Source: Glutinoglossum americanum
Taxonomy: Eukaryota > Ascomycota > Geoglossomycetes > Geoglossales > Geoglossaceae
Length of the DNA stretch: 64,000 nt
Reading direction: 5' to 3'
Assembly: GCA_020080175.1 (NCBI GenBank)
Contig: JAGHQL010000122.1
Span: 17,475 to 81,474, forward strand
Position numbers and translations under genes: made by a program. Every line of letters starts with the position of its first letter. Position 1 is the first letter of the stretch. Positions 35,462 through 46,641 of this stretch are shown here, piece after piece. Under the pieces are notes generated by a model. It did not search any database, was not told the DNA's origin, and saw nothing but the letters and a program-made list of their open reading frames with translations.

Positions 35462-35664
35462 GGTGAGAGATGAAGAGGCGAGAGTAATCGTTGCAAAGGA
35501 AATTTTCAAAGTCGAGATGCTGCGATGTGAGGCTTAACTTTTATTCGTTATGATTGGGTTAAATAGAGCCTCAATCAGATAAGATAACCGATAACTAGAA
35601 CTCCAAAGAAAATGAAGATTTCCCAACAGGCCTGTTAACGTTTCTATTTCATAAGGTCTTCAAC

Positions 35665-37012
<1,348 letters not shown>

Positions 37013-37419
37013 GATAGAGCCCCTAAATTTGAGGCCACCCTCTCCCTACACATCCTTTGGTATAGACCCGAAGAGGCTGGTAACCTCTATTTACCTTATC
37101 GACCCTACTAGGTGATACCTCGAATATTTCCCTTCTCGTCATTGGGCAAATAGGCGCTTAAGCGGTATCATATATGGGCGTTTCCGGGCATCAAGCTAGG
37201 CGCAAAGACATAGCTAAAAACATGCAGGGGTTCCAAAAGCAGCTTGAAACCTATCAAACGCCTTTACCGGCTCTCAAACGGGTATCTGATGTTCTCAATT
37301 TCTACTATGCCAGCATAGTTAGCCCAGAATGGCGAAGATCCAAAATACCCCCCGCCGTCCCAACTCTATGTAGATTGGCGCCTCCTCCAGCAAACAATGG
37401 CATGCGCAGAACAGGCCGC
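37013..37419. other. Convergent intergenic region DIM1 / AIP1
   Basis: A 407-base gap between two converging 3' ends. A + strand open frame starting at 37174 runs into the AIP1 gene and is an antisense shadow. No independent gene is supported. Confidence 0.55.
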
Positions 37420-39490
37420 CTAAGCCAGCCCCTCAACCTTCCAGACCTTGACCGCTGCATCCCATCCCACGCTCGCCACTCTCTTTCCATCGTCAATCCA
37501 CACCACCCCATTGACGCCTCCCTTATGCGCATTCACAGCCTTAATCCTCTTCCATTGCTTCTCCAAACTCCACACAAACACGTTTGTATCCAGCCCACCA
37601 CTAACTGCGTGCGTCCCTGCTGGATTCCACGCGATACTTATCACACGTCCTGTGTGCTCTGACCAGCGAATTGCAGCAATATTATAGTCGGATGCGTTGT
37701 ACACAAGTATAGCGCCCGATGAGGTACCAACAGCGAGGTGAGGAGATGGTGAGGGAGAGTAAGAAAGGCAGGTAATCGGTGACATGTGGGGCTTTAGAGA
37801 TACCTTAAGAGTAACTGTTGCAGGAGCGGAGAAGTTATAGATATGCATGGAATTGTCGTCACCACCAACGGCAACTTGGGTCTCTCCACTCACATCTATG
37901 GCGGCGATAGCTGTGGGGCCATACTTTGTTGTGACTTCACTTAGCTTCTGGCTGTTGGAGTCGTAGAGCTCTAGAGCCTTGTGTGTAGCAACAATAATAA
38001 CAGGCCCCTTTTTGGTCAAGATGGTAATACCATTAGGTTGGCCATCAACTTTTGTGGCAGTGCCTACGAATGTATTAGAGGAAGGGTCGATTGTGCGCAG
38101 TGTATCGTCCCAGCCAACACTGTAAATACGACCACCGTGGTTTTCAGAGGCAGTGAATCCAGTGACTTGATTTCTGTGAGATTGTCCATCGGCTTTCTCG
38201 GCCAGACCAGTGGAAATATCCCACCTGCAGATCCTTCCCTCGTAGCTTCCCGTCCATATTGTCTCCGCATTGCCTTTGGCGCCTCCGTCGGCAATTATTG
38301 CTGTGATGTTGCCTTGATTTCCCTGGACCACTCGTGTTGGGGTCTCTTTACCCTCGGTAAGGTAATTCAGATCCCCGTCAAGGTTTAGACTCATGATCAA
38401 GCCATCACTTCGTCCTGCCGGCCACACAACTCCAACCTGGTGATGCGATATATTCACAACGCCCTCCTCGCCGAACTTCCAACTCCGGGCGGCCTTCCCA
38501 GATTCAACATCCCAGATTTTCACTGTTTGGTCTGCGCTAGCTGTCACAAATTTCTTCGAGTCTCTAGCCCACGAAATACCGAAGATACTTCCTTTATGCT
38601 CGCCCTCTCCAATTTGTCCCTTAGGTTCCCCCGTCTTGCCATCATAAAGCCAAATCCGTTTGTCTGCGCCCACACTCACTAGCAAGGATCCATCAGGGCT
38701 GAACTCAATGCCATAAATAGAGTTAACATGCTCGTTCACCAGGCTATTGTTAAATCTGAAGGGCGCACCATGGAAGAACACCACATTTGTATCGTTACTC
38801 GCAGTCGCCGCCCGGAGTGGCCGCTGCTGCCGGATAGCAACAGCGTTTATTTGGGCACCATGGCCCGATATCTCACCGACTGAGTTTCCACTATCATACG
38901 TAATACAGTGGCCGAACCGCTGTTTACCATCACCAACGGCTATAATTCGCTGGGAATCACCATCCCAGGCTATATCATTGATGCGGCCAGATATTATTTG
39001 GTATTCGCCTGCAAGACAGAAATATAGACATCAGCGCAATCGAACAGGCGTCAGACTGAGGATACCAGCACTCTCACCCTTTGTGGCGCCCTCTCCCACG
39101 CAATCCCAAACCCTAACCATACCAGAAACATCACCGCTAGCGACGTAGAAGCCTGAAGGTGCAAATTTCGCAACCGACGTCGTAGCTAAGTGGCCAGTGT
39201 ATTGGGTGCTGATAGGTGGATTGTCAATACTACGGAGGAAGATCGATTTACTGTTCTTTTCGAGAGAAAGGGGGGATAATCAGCAAGAATTTAGAGTAAA
39301 CCTACAACTATGTATGGGCGCCATTCACTTACCGCGTAAGCAATTCGCTCGCCTTTGAGATCAGCGGAGAGTTTCGTGGGTTGCCCACGAGATGTACTCG
39401 GAGACGGCGCCCAAATTGCATCTGCATAGCTTTTGAGCTGCTGAGAATACCTTTCAGATCGGGTTGGTCAATACCTGTCAGTATAGGCAT
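37420..39490 (-). CDS. AIP1: Actin-interacting protein 1 (WD40 cofactor of cofilin)
   Basis: A double beta-propeller protein that works with cofilin to disassemble actin filaments. Exons 39475-39490, 39333-39421, 39078-39255 and 37420-39008 give 623 residues, matching the usual size. The first exon codes only MPILT plus one base, then DAIWAPSPSTSRGQPTKLSA. WD40 blocks are visible along the length: FAPSGFYVASGDVSGMVRVW, GRINDIAWDGDSQRIIAVGD, YGIEFSPDGSLLVSVGADKR, GISWARDSKKFVTASADQTV, the EGRICRWDIST region, VISIAWNPAGTHAVSGGLDT and the C-terminal VASVGWDAAVKVWKVEGLA. No domain is missing. Confidence 0.94.
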
Positions 39491-39638
39491 TTTCAAATAG
39501 ACTTTGCTTTAGATTGAAGACGCAGGTTTGCGAGTGTCAGAGCCGATTACCCCACTAATGTTGCCTCCCGTATTTAACCCCACCATCACCACACGTTTAG
39601 AAAAAAACCCCCTGCCGAGATTCAAAAAATAAAAAAAA

Positions 39639-39724
39639 AAAGGGGGATGAGATACCAAGACTCGAACTCGCAGCAAAAAAGGTTCGGCGTGTGGCACACC
39701 TACGTCCTTCTGTCTACATCCCAA
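39639..39724 (-). tRNA. tRNA-like element, possibly a tRNA pseudogene, with Pol III-type terminator
   Basis: On the minus strand the sequence starts GGGATG and ends CATCCC, giving a six-pair acceptor-like stem 77 bases apart. It has a good internal B-box and T-loop (GAGTTCGAGTCTTG) and is followed by CCC and a run of 11 T bases, as expected for Pol III termination. Against a functional tRNA, the A-box (TAGACAGAAGG) is imperfect, the D stem pairs poorly, and the central hairpin (GGTGTG with CACGCC) does not leave a seven-base anticodon loop. I therefore cannot assign an anticodon and prefer a decayed or derived tRNA, or another Pol III transcript. Confidence 0.35.
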
Positions 39725-39751
39725 CTAAGTATGGTTTTAATTGCATCTAAT

Positions 39752-39840
39752 CTAAGGGAATACCTCGTGGGATGAGCCTTTCCTACCACGAGGCATTCAA
39801 AACCCTTATGCCCAAATAAACATTTAAGGGTGTTCCCTAG
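39752..39840 (+). ncRNA. Candidate structured RNA, three-way junction
   Basis: The 89-base segment can fold into a closing stem (CTAAGGGAA with TTCCCTAG, one bulge) enclosing two hairpins. One is CCTCGTGG (39763-39770) with CCACGAGG (39786-39793), eight perfect pairs; the other is ACCCTTA (39802-39808) with TAAGGGT (39825-39831), seven pairs. It lies 28 bases from the tRNA-like element. Strand is not determined by the pairing. It could be a non-coding RNA, a regulatory leader or a small foldback element. Confidence 0.35.
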
Positions 39841-40660
39841 CCCACTCAAAACAACCTCCTCCCAACATGTATGTGTAAACAGCGCCTGATGATTTAATCT
39901 TCAGACGTAGTCACCTTGAATTGAATGGTAAAGTTTAAAAAAATTCCAATTCATCTGTTCGTTTTCGGACGCTGAGAGTAGGGTTTCTTTGGCAGCACAC
40001 ACCCACCACACTACCCGCTAAGCACAATCAAGCGCTCTGTTTTTGACCCTGCTCCTCCCTCACCTAGTCCGATTTCGATGCGTTCAGCCACTAGGGTTTG
40101 TTCGACTCCCTACTCTTGTCTCGTCTTCGAAGTTGAGTGCTTGCTGAAGGTCAAGGACAGAAGCCATACAAAATCACAGCTCCGCTTACCATTTTTGTAC
40201 CCACCACAGCCATAGATCATGAAATACCTCCATCACCAAGTCTCAAAATGGCTGAGACTCAATAAACTAACCTATAAATGCAGAATACCTTGTTGCATTC
40301 ATCTCCCCCTTCCCTTTTCTGGCAAGGAAGAAGACCCAGTTGCTGCTCCCAGAAAGAGGTTCGAAGGACTCCCGTGAGATGGCAGCCCATACCATTCCCG
40401 GGGGTTCTTAAGCAATGCGTAGAAAAGTAGCGATGGTCATTTTTGCCACGGGGAAGGTAACGCCCGATTGTCGAGTGGAAGTCCACACCGTCCGAGGTAG
40501 GAAACGGCTCATCAAAAAAAAGGAGACACAGATCCGAAACTAGGGTCAAGCATGAGGAAGCAGCAGCGTGAGCCATATCAATATACATATAGCTAATAGG
40601 TAAGCTAACAATACAATTCGCATCAGTCTCAACTATTAACCCAACACGGCGGTTGCCGTA

Positions 40661-41439
40661 TCAGAAACTCCATCTCGTGCCGCGCTTCTTCGATCTTGCT
40701 CGCATTTCTAAAAGTTCCGGGTGCTTATGCACGCTAGGCATGAGTCCCAACCCAATTGATCTTCTAATTGCCTTTGCAATTCGCCTCTGGTTTTTTGGTC
40801 GTAGCCCCGTCTCACGGGAATGTTTGATCCGCCCCATATTAGTCATGTATTCAGACATTATCGAGAAGTTCTACATTGCGGGACAGTCAGTCAGCCTGAG
40901 CCCATAATAGCTGAAGCACAGTCATTCTGTGCAGTAACCAGGATGTTTCGAAGGGTGGAGAGTACGTTACCTTGTACTCATGGATAGGATTGATCGCCAG
41001 CACATCAAACGGATCCCTCGAGGGCTTCACCCGAATCCTCCACTTCCTCATCTCTACAGGACTCAAATCGTGAGGCGCGTAAACATCGCCAAGCTTCCAC
41101 TTCCTTGTCATCATTCTCTCTAGATCAGCAGATTGGCCATACTGCGCAATGGCTTCGAGCGTCGTCCTTCGCGTGGCATTCTGCCTCTGCTTCTGGGCAT
41201 TCACCATAGAGAGAATTGGTTTATAGGCGGCGAAAGAAACCTCCTTGGCCGGAAGCCGTATGGGCGAGCCGGCGTCATTTGGCACTAGGAAGGAGTCAGT
41301 GCCTGTTGGGATATAAAAACCAAGGGGTGCGTGTACCTTTGCTCTGTCCTGTGGGGCTTGAAGACGAAAATGCCCGCCTCAGGTATCTTGGAATTAGAAA
41401 ATCCCGAGACAGTTTGATTGAGGGTATCCGTGGAGGCAT
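40661..41439 (-). CDS. RSM18: Mitochondrial small-subunit ribosomal protein bS18m (Rsm18)
   Basis: This is a component of the mitochondrial 37S ribosomal subunit, homologous to bacterial S18. Exons 41337-41439, 40971-41302 and 40661-40870 give 214 residues. The N terminus (MPPRIPSIKLSRDFLIPRYL then RRAFSSSPTGQ) is basic and Ser-rich, a typical mitochondrial presequence with an RAFSS-type cleavage site. Core S18-like sequence is DVYAPHDLSPVEMRKWRIR, FDVLAINPIHEYKNFSIMSE, YMTNMGRIKHSRETGLRPKN and QRRIAKAIRRSIGLGLMPSV, ending KKRGTRWSF. The IKHSRETGLRPKNQRRIAKA segment is the S18 signature. The gene is divergent from the CIA84-like gene, with 249 bases between starts. Confidence 0.9.
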
Positions 41440-41688
41440 GACGATATGATGTTTTAGAAACAATTTTGATTCGGGGGTGAGCTAAGCCTAGGTAAAAGTC
41501 TTGGCGCATTAATCCCTGCCGTCGTTCCCAGCTCCATACAGAGAATTGCTTCAATCGTAGTGCAATCGAGTACGAGTATCATGAATATTATATAGTCGCT
41601 CGCTCCCGGTATATCCAATATATCTAATGTTACTTTGGTGTTTGCATTTCTTCCATTATTACTGGGCTAACCTATTTTAGGACAGAAC

Positions 41689-44102
41689 ATGCCATCTCAT
41701 CTTACCCGTATTTTCTTTCAACGCATTCTTCACGGCGAGTCCTATGTTCTGTGTCAATGTACATATCGGCCAGTCTCCATTGTGCGGGATAGCAGTATGC
41801 CATTCCTCTGCTCTTCGCAGCGGAGAACCCTCTTCCTCAAGCCCGACCGAAGGCCCAAGAAAGTGGACCTCGATCCCGGATTAAGGAAGATGCTGGATTT
41901 GAACGAGAGTGCGAGTATGCAAGCACGGCCCCCACCGGCGAAGGATCTGGCCCAAGCCTTCAAGGCATTCTTCAGATCAAAGCACCAGATAAGAGAACCG
42001 TTGGAGGAAATTCAGGCTATGCATGCGTTCGCGACTTTTCAACATCTACAGAGGCATAATGCGGAACAAGATGGCTTCGGACTCTCTCTAAACGACTTAC
42101 AGACCGCTATGGATGCGCTAGTACAAGTACCGGAAGGGAATGTTTCGATCCACCATGCATTTGCGAAAGCCCTGTTTGAGGAGATAAAACAGAGGAGGGA
42201 GACGAACCCTTCAAATGCATTAATAAGCGGACTCAAGGATCTCTTGCCCTATGTGAGCGTCATATGTCAGACAGGAAATACAATGGAGGCACAGGCATTG
42301 GTTGAGAAACACTGGAAAGGTCACCCAGGGAGAACAGGACGAAGACTAGCAGCCAGGTTACTCGAAGGCTTCGCGAAAGAGAACAAGGAAGAAGAGCTAC
42401 TTCGGGTACTTGTTCTGATGGAAGAGAACGGTGTTGATTTTGATTCTAGAGTTCACCAGGTGATTACGAAGCATTATGCGCTTAAAAACGATGTTGAAGC
42501 AACGAAAAAGTGGTTCCGCCACCCCATCGCTCATGGAGAGACGCCGACGCCGTATACAAATGCCCACATCTTACGCTTTTGTCTGCGGAATAATGAATTG
42601 GAATGGGGTTCTGCAGTCTTTCGATCTATTCTAGAGACTAACCCAGACAAGAAAACTTGGGATATTATTTTCCAATGGGCAGCGGCAATGGGGAAAGGAG
42701 TGGATGAAGTAGAACAGATGATGCGAGTGATGGTGCGGAGAAATCCTGATGATGAGACGTTGAGACCAGATATAGAAACAATCAACGGCCTGGTGGAATT
42801 TGCGAATTCAAGGAACGACCCGTATACCGCAGAGAGATATATTTCATTGGGCCAAAGGTGGAACATGGAACCTAATGCTGAAACCTACATTCTGCAGATG
42901 GATTACCGGATAAAAGTTGGTGACATCGCCGGGGCGAAAGCTACATATGAGGTGCTAAGGGCCGAAGACGTGCCGCAAAACGAGGATCTTCCTGTTATCT
43001 TCCGACTGATTCAAGCGCTCTGTGCCGCAAAACACACCAACTTTTACAACATAACGTCTATTGTTGCTGATATCACTGAACGCAAAGTCCGCCTTGACCC
43101 AGATACTGTCGTGGCGCTTTGTCTCCTCCATCTTCGACGAGATGAACCGAACGAAGTAGTCGACCTCCTCAACTCCCATACCTTTCACTACAGCCTTGAC
43201 CAGCGTGTCTATGTACGCAACGCCCTTCTCGCTTTCTGCCTGGATCGGGACAATTCCACCGCCCGTGCTTGGGATGCCTACCAAATCTTTCGTCAAGTAT
43301 TTGACGAAACACCTCTCGAGATCCGCTCGCTAATGATGCGCGAGTTTTTTGACCGTCGTCGGCCAGATATGGCATGCCATATCTTCAGCCATATGCGCCA
43401 TCACTTTAACCCCGAACGCAGGCCTACTGCAGAGACATACATAGAATGCTTTGAGGGCATAGCTGGTGCAGCCGATCTTGAGGGACTTCAGATGATTCAT
43501 AATACGTTGAAGCTAGACGATGAGGTCGAGCCCTGTACGAGGTTGTATAATGCGCTGATGTTGGCATACACAGCGTGCGATATGCCGTTCCGCAGTCTGG
43601 AGTTTTGGGACGATATCACTAATAGCCGCGAGGGCCCAACTTACAACAGCATCCAGATCGTGTTTGAGGCATGCCAAGCAGCACCTTTTGGAGACCGACA
43701 TGCTAGGCCTATTTGGCAAAAACTCAAGAAAATGGGCGTTCAGCCAACCAAGGAGATCTACGCAGCTTATGCAGGAGCGTTAGCTAGACAGGGCCATTTA
43801 GAAGAGGCGAGGAAGGTGGTTGATGGAATGGAAAAGGATGCTGGATTTGAGGTCAACTACTTCTTGTGCGAAACCCGTTGTAAATTTCTAAGTTATGAAG
43901 TAGTATGGGTTGTGATGCTAACATACTCGCCAGACTGGGGACATTGTACAATGCCACAACGGGGCAAAGCCGACAAGACGAAGTTGAAAAATGGGCTTCT
44001 GAGGCCCACCCAGAGGCCTGGGGTGAGTTGGTCAAGTTAGGGCAAAGGACTACGAAAGATGGCTGGAAGAAATTCGAAATCGATCAGAATCTTAAAGCAT
44101 AA
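41689..44102 (+). CDS. Helical-repeat mitochondrial protein, probably CIA84-like complex I assembly factor
   Basis: Exons 41689-43865 and 43934-44102 give 781 residues in one frame. The N terminus is basic with aromatic and Ser residues (HLTRIFFQRILHGESYV, CSSQRRTLFLKPDRRPKK), which suggests import into mitochondria. The body consists of repeated helical pairs of PPR type, e.g. PDIETINGLVEFANSRND, PNAETYILQMDYRIKVGDIA, CTRLYNALMLAYTACDMPFR and PTKEIYAAYAGALARQGHLE. This size and arrangement matches the fungal complex I intermediate-associated protein CIA84, which helps assemble the membrane arm. I assign CIA84 from overall resemblance only; another PPR-type mitochondrial RNA factor is possible. 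It ends WKKFEIDQNLKA. Confidence 0.7.
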
Positions 44103-44424
44103 AGCAGCATCCCATTACCGACACTCTCGAGAGGAATATCATCTATATATTAAAATAAGCCAAGGTACCGTGTCGATGTTAGCTTTCATAAACCGATCTC
44201 TAGGGGGCACCAAGCACCGCCCTTTTGCTTTTGAGTCTTCACCTGTTAGTAGAGTCGAGGGCACAAAGAGTAAAGAGTCAAATAATACTATAACAATGGC
44301 ATACCCATATAACGCTAATTATTGCAACTAACTTAATAAGTATATCATTTGCTGACTAATCAAACCACAAATAAACACTTTAACTTGCAAGAAATACTCA
44401 AAAACCTCAACTCCACCAGCAGAT
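44103..44424. other. Intergenic region CIA84-like gene to IMP3
   Basis: A 322-base gap between tandem genes, AT-rich at 44270-44400, containing the IMP3 promoter. No feature beyond that is seen. Confidence 0.55.
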
Positions 44425-45180
44425 ATGGTCCGAAAACTCAAGCACCACGAGCAGAAGTGCGTCCACCCACTTGCTCCAATTACCTTCAATTATCTATCCC
44501 GCTAATCATTTCCTTTGTCCAGACTCCTCCGCAAAGTCGACTTCACGACCTATAAATCCGACTCCTCCCACCGCGCTGCCTCCATCCTCCGCCGTTATCA
44601 CATCCAAAAACCCTCCGATTACACTGCCTATAACCGGCTCTCCGGCTCTCTGCGTCAACTCGCGCACAAGCTCTCCCTACTTCCCCCTGACGACCCCGTG
44701 CGGCGGAAACATGAAGACTTGGTGCTTGAAAAGCTATATGCAATGGGTGTGCTCAGCCATGGCAGCAAACTAAGCGAGGTGGAGCGGAAGGTGGGGGTTA
44801 GTGCGTTTGCGAGGCGGAGGTTAGGAGTCGTGATGACGCGGTTGAGGATGTGCGAGAGGGTTAGTGAGGTAGGCTGGATTCCATTAAGCCACTTTGTATC
44901 ATACAGATATTAGGGAGCTGACTGTGCGTAGGGCGTAAGATTCATCGAACAGGGCCATGTGAGGGTTGGACCCGAAGTCATCACAGACCCAGCATATTTG
45001 GTTACACGGTATAGCCTTCCTCCCTGATGAACGGCCCACTGAAATACTTGGGGTTGAATATTAATATCATCTTAAATGTATAGGAACATGGAGGACTTCG
45101 TAACATGGGTTGACTCATCGAAGATCAAGCGCAACATCCTCAAATACCGCGATAAGCTGGACGATTTTGACCTACTTTAG
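44425..45180 (+). CDS. IMP3: U3 snoRNP protein Imp3
   Basis: An S4-domain protein of the small-subunit processome that helps U3 snoRNA pair with pre-rRNA. Exons 44425-44456, 44523-44868, 44932-45008 and 45084-45180 give 183 residues, the usual Imp3 length. The start [18 protein letters not shown] is the family hallmark. It is followed by [54 protein letters not shown] and the S4 RNA-binding segment from about residue 108 ([17 protein letters not shown] type, here [20 protein letters not shown]). The C terminus [20 protein letters not shown] is also conserved. Confidence 0.95.
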
Positions 45181-45346
45181 AGGCCACGGAAACTACTTCC
45201 AACTTCCCTGTGTATGCTTGCTTTACTACGTCAATTACGGCTAGAGGAGCAGCGTTCTTCGTGTTGTGGTTTATAATATATCTCTGATTCAGCCATACCT
45301 CTACAGCCCGACCCAACCAAATACCGCTTAATGACATATTACCCTC

Positions 45347-46641
45347 TCACTTCGGCGTCTCCGCAACCCTATACACCAACTTCTTCCCACTAACTTTATC
45401 CTCTCTCATCGACTGCATCCCTTCCAGGACACCCTTCAATCCCTCCTCTCCGACATGGAGCGGATGCACCTTAAACTTTCCATCTCTCAATAAACCCTCC
45501 GTCAGCGCCCAGAAATGTTTCTGGAACTCATAATCTTCCGGCACTGGAGGAAAGCTTTTACCTGCCTTGACGAAACCCTCACCAAGGCCTGTGTATGCGA
45601 ACGTGACTAGATTCTCGACATCACCACGCGGCAATTTGGGCTTGGGGATGAGGAGCCCAGAGTATTTTCCGCCGGCGGGTCCGATGGCGTTAGCGCAGAT
45701 GGCGCCAGTCACGTCACTGCTAATACAGTCAAAGACATAAAAGAGCCTGTTGGAGGTGAACTTGCGAATCTCAGCGGCGCAATTGGGATCATTCTATAAG
45801 TTAATGGAGTATCGGTTAGCACCCACGTTGTCTCGGACCAGTACCAGAGAGGGATATACATACATAGTCGAAAGCAGCATCGGCACCGAGACTCTTGACC
45901 AATTCGAAGTTTCGAGGCGAACATGTCGTCACAACCGTATACCCCGATCTACCGCCATACCATCAATCAATCACCCTCTAAACTTCGGCCCCTTACCGAA
46001 TCACGGATGTCAACACACTTACAGCTTCGCAAACTGAATCGCCAATGTCCCTGTCGCGGTACTTCCGCCATATATCAAAATCGGAAGCCTCGTCTCAGTC
46101 GGTGAACTAGGCAGCTGCAGGCCTAGGCTCTGGTAGAGCCCTTGCCCCACAGTCGTGATACCGATCCCCAGCGTCGCTGCCTCCTCAAACGTCACGTTAT
46201 CCGGGATCCTGATCTGACCATCCCCCTTCGCAACAATATATTCCGCGAAGGCGCCGCCATCCAGCTGACTTGCATTTGCTACCCATCCAAAGGACGATTA
46301 GCAACCGCCTTCCCGCATCCACAATATAATCCACCATGATCAGTTTTATCCTACGACTACTTACATCCATGCACGGCCCCGGCAACCCTATCCCCCCTCT
46401 TAAATAGCTTCGTGACGGCCGGCCCAACCTCCTCGACGACCCCAGCGTAATCACACCCCACGATCGCCCCAGGGGTCGGGAGATAGTCAACGTGTTTCCA
46501 GTCCGTCGGGTTCAGCGCCACTGCCACGGTCTTGACCAGTATATAATCGTCTCGGAGCTTAGGCACAGGAGTACCGGAGATGAGCTTCGCCACACCTTGC
46601 TCGATCGATTGGACTGCATATTGGGTGGTTGGTGGTGCCAT
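45347..46641 (-). CDS. Zinc-type medium-chain reductase, ToxD/trans-enoyl-reductase-like
   Basis: An NAD(P)-dependent oxidoreductase of the medium-chain (quinone oxidoreductase/enoyl reductase) family. Exons 46365-46641, 46023-46278, 45864-45948 and 45347-45793 give 354 residues. The GroES-like N-terminal half is visible ([50 protein letters not shown]). The Rossmann half has [39 protein letters not shown] and [12 protein letters not shown]. It lacks the zinc-binding Cys cluster of classic alcohol dehydrogenases, as expected for this subgroup. Close relatives often work beside polyketide synthases, but no PKS or other biosynthetic gene is present here, so its substrate is open. Confidence 0.85.

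Larger units (their letters stand above)
39491..40660. other. Intergenic region with RNA-like elements
   Basis: This 1.17 kb lies between the start of AIP1 and the end of the bS18m gene. Two elements are listed separately: a tRNA-like sequence with a T-run (39639-39724, minus strand) and a foldable element at 39752-39840. The rest (39841-40660) contains short frames only, the longest on the minus strand at 40259-40588 with no family resemblance. Confidence 0.5.

Noticed and set aside
37174-37662. 162-codon + strand frame across the 3' end of AIP1
   Set aside because: Most of it is antisense to a well-supported WD40 coding sequence.
40080-40110. TTCGACTCC motif resembling a tRNA B-box
   Set aside because: No complementary acceptor ends, A-box or terminator at tRNA spacing.
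40259-40588. 109-codon minus-strand frame
   Set aside because: No family resemblance; it lies in intergenic sequence next to the bS18m gene and is interrupted relative to any plausible extension.
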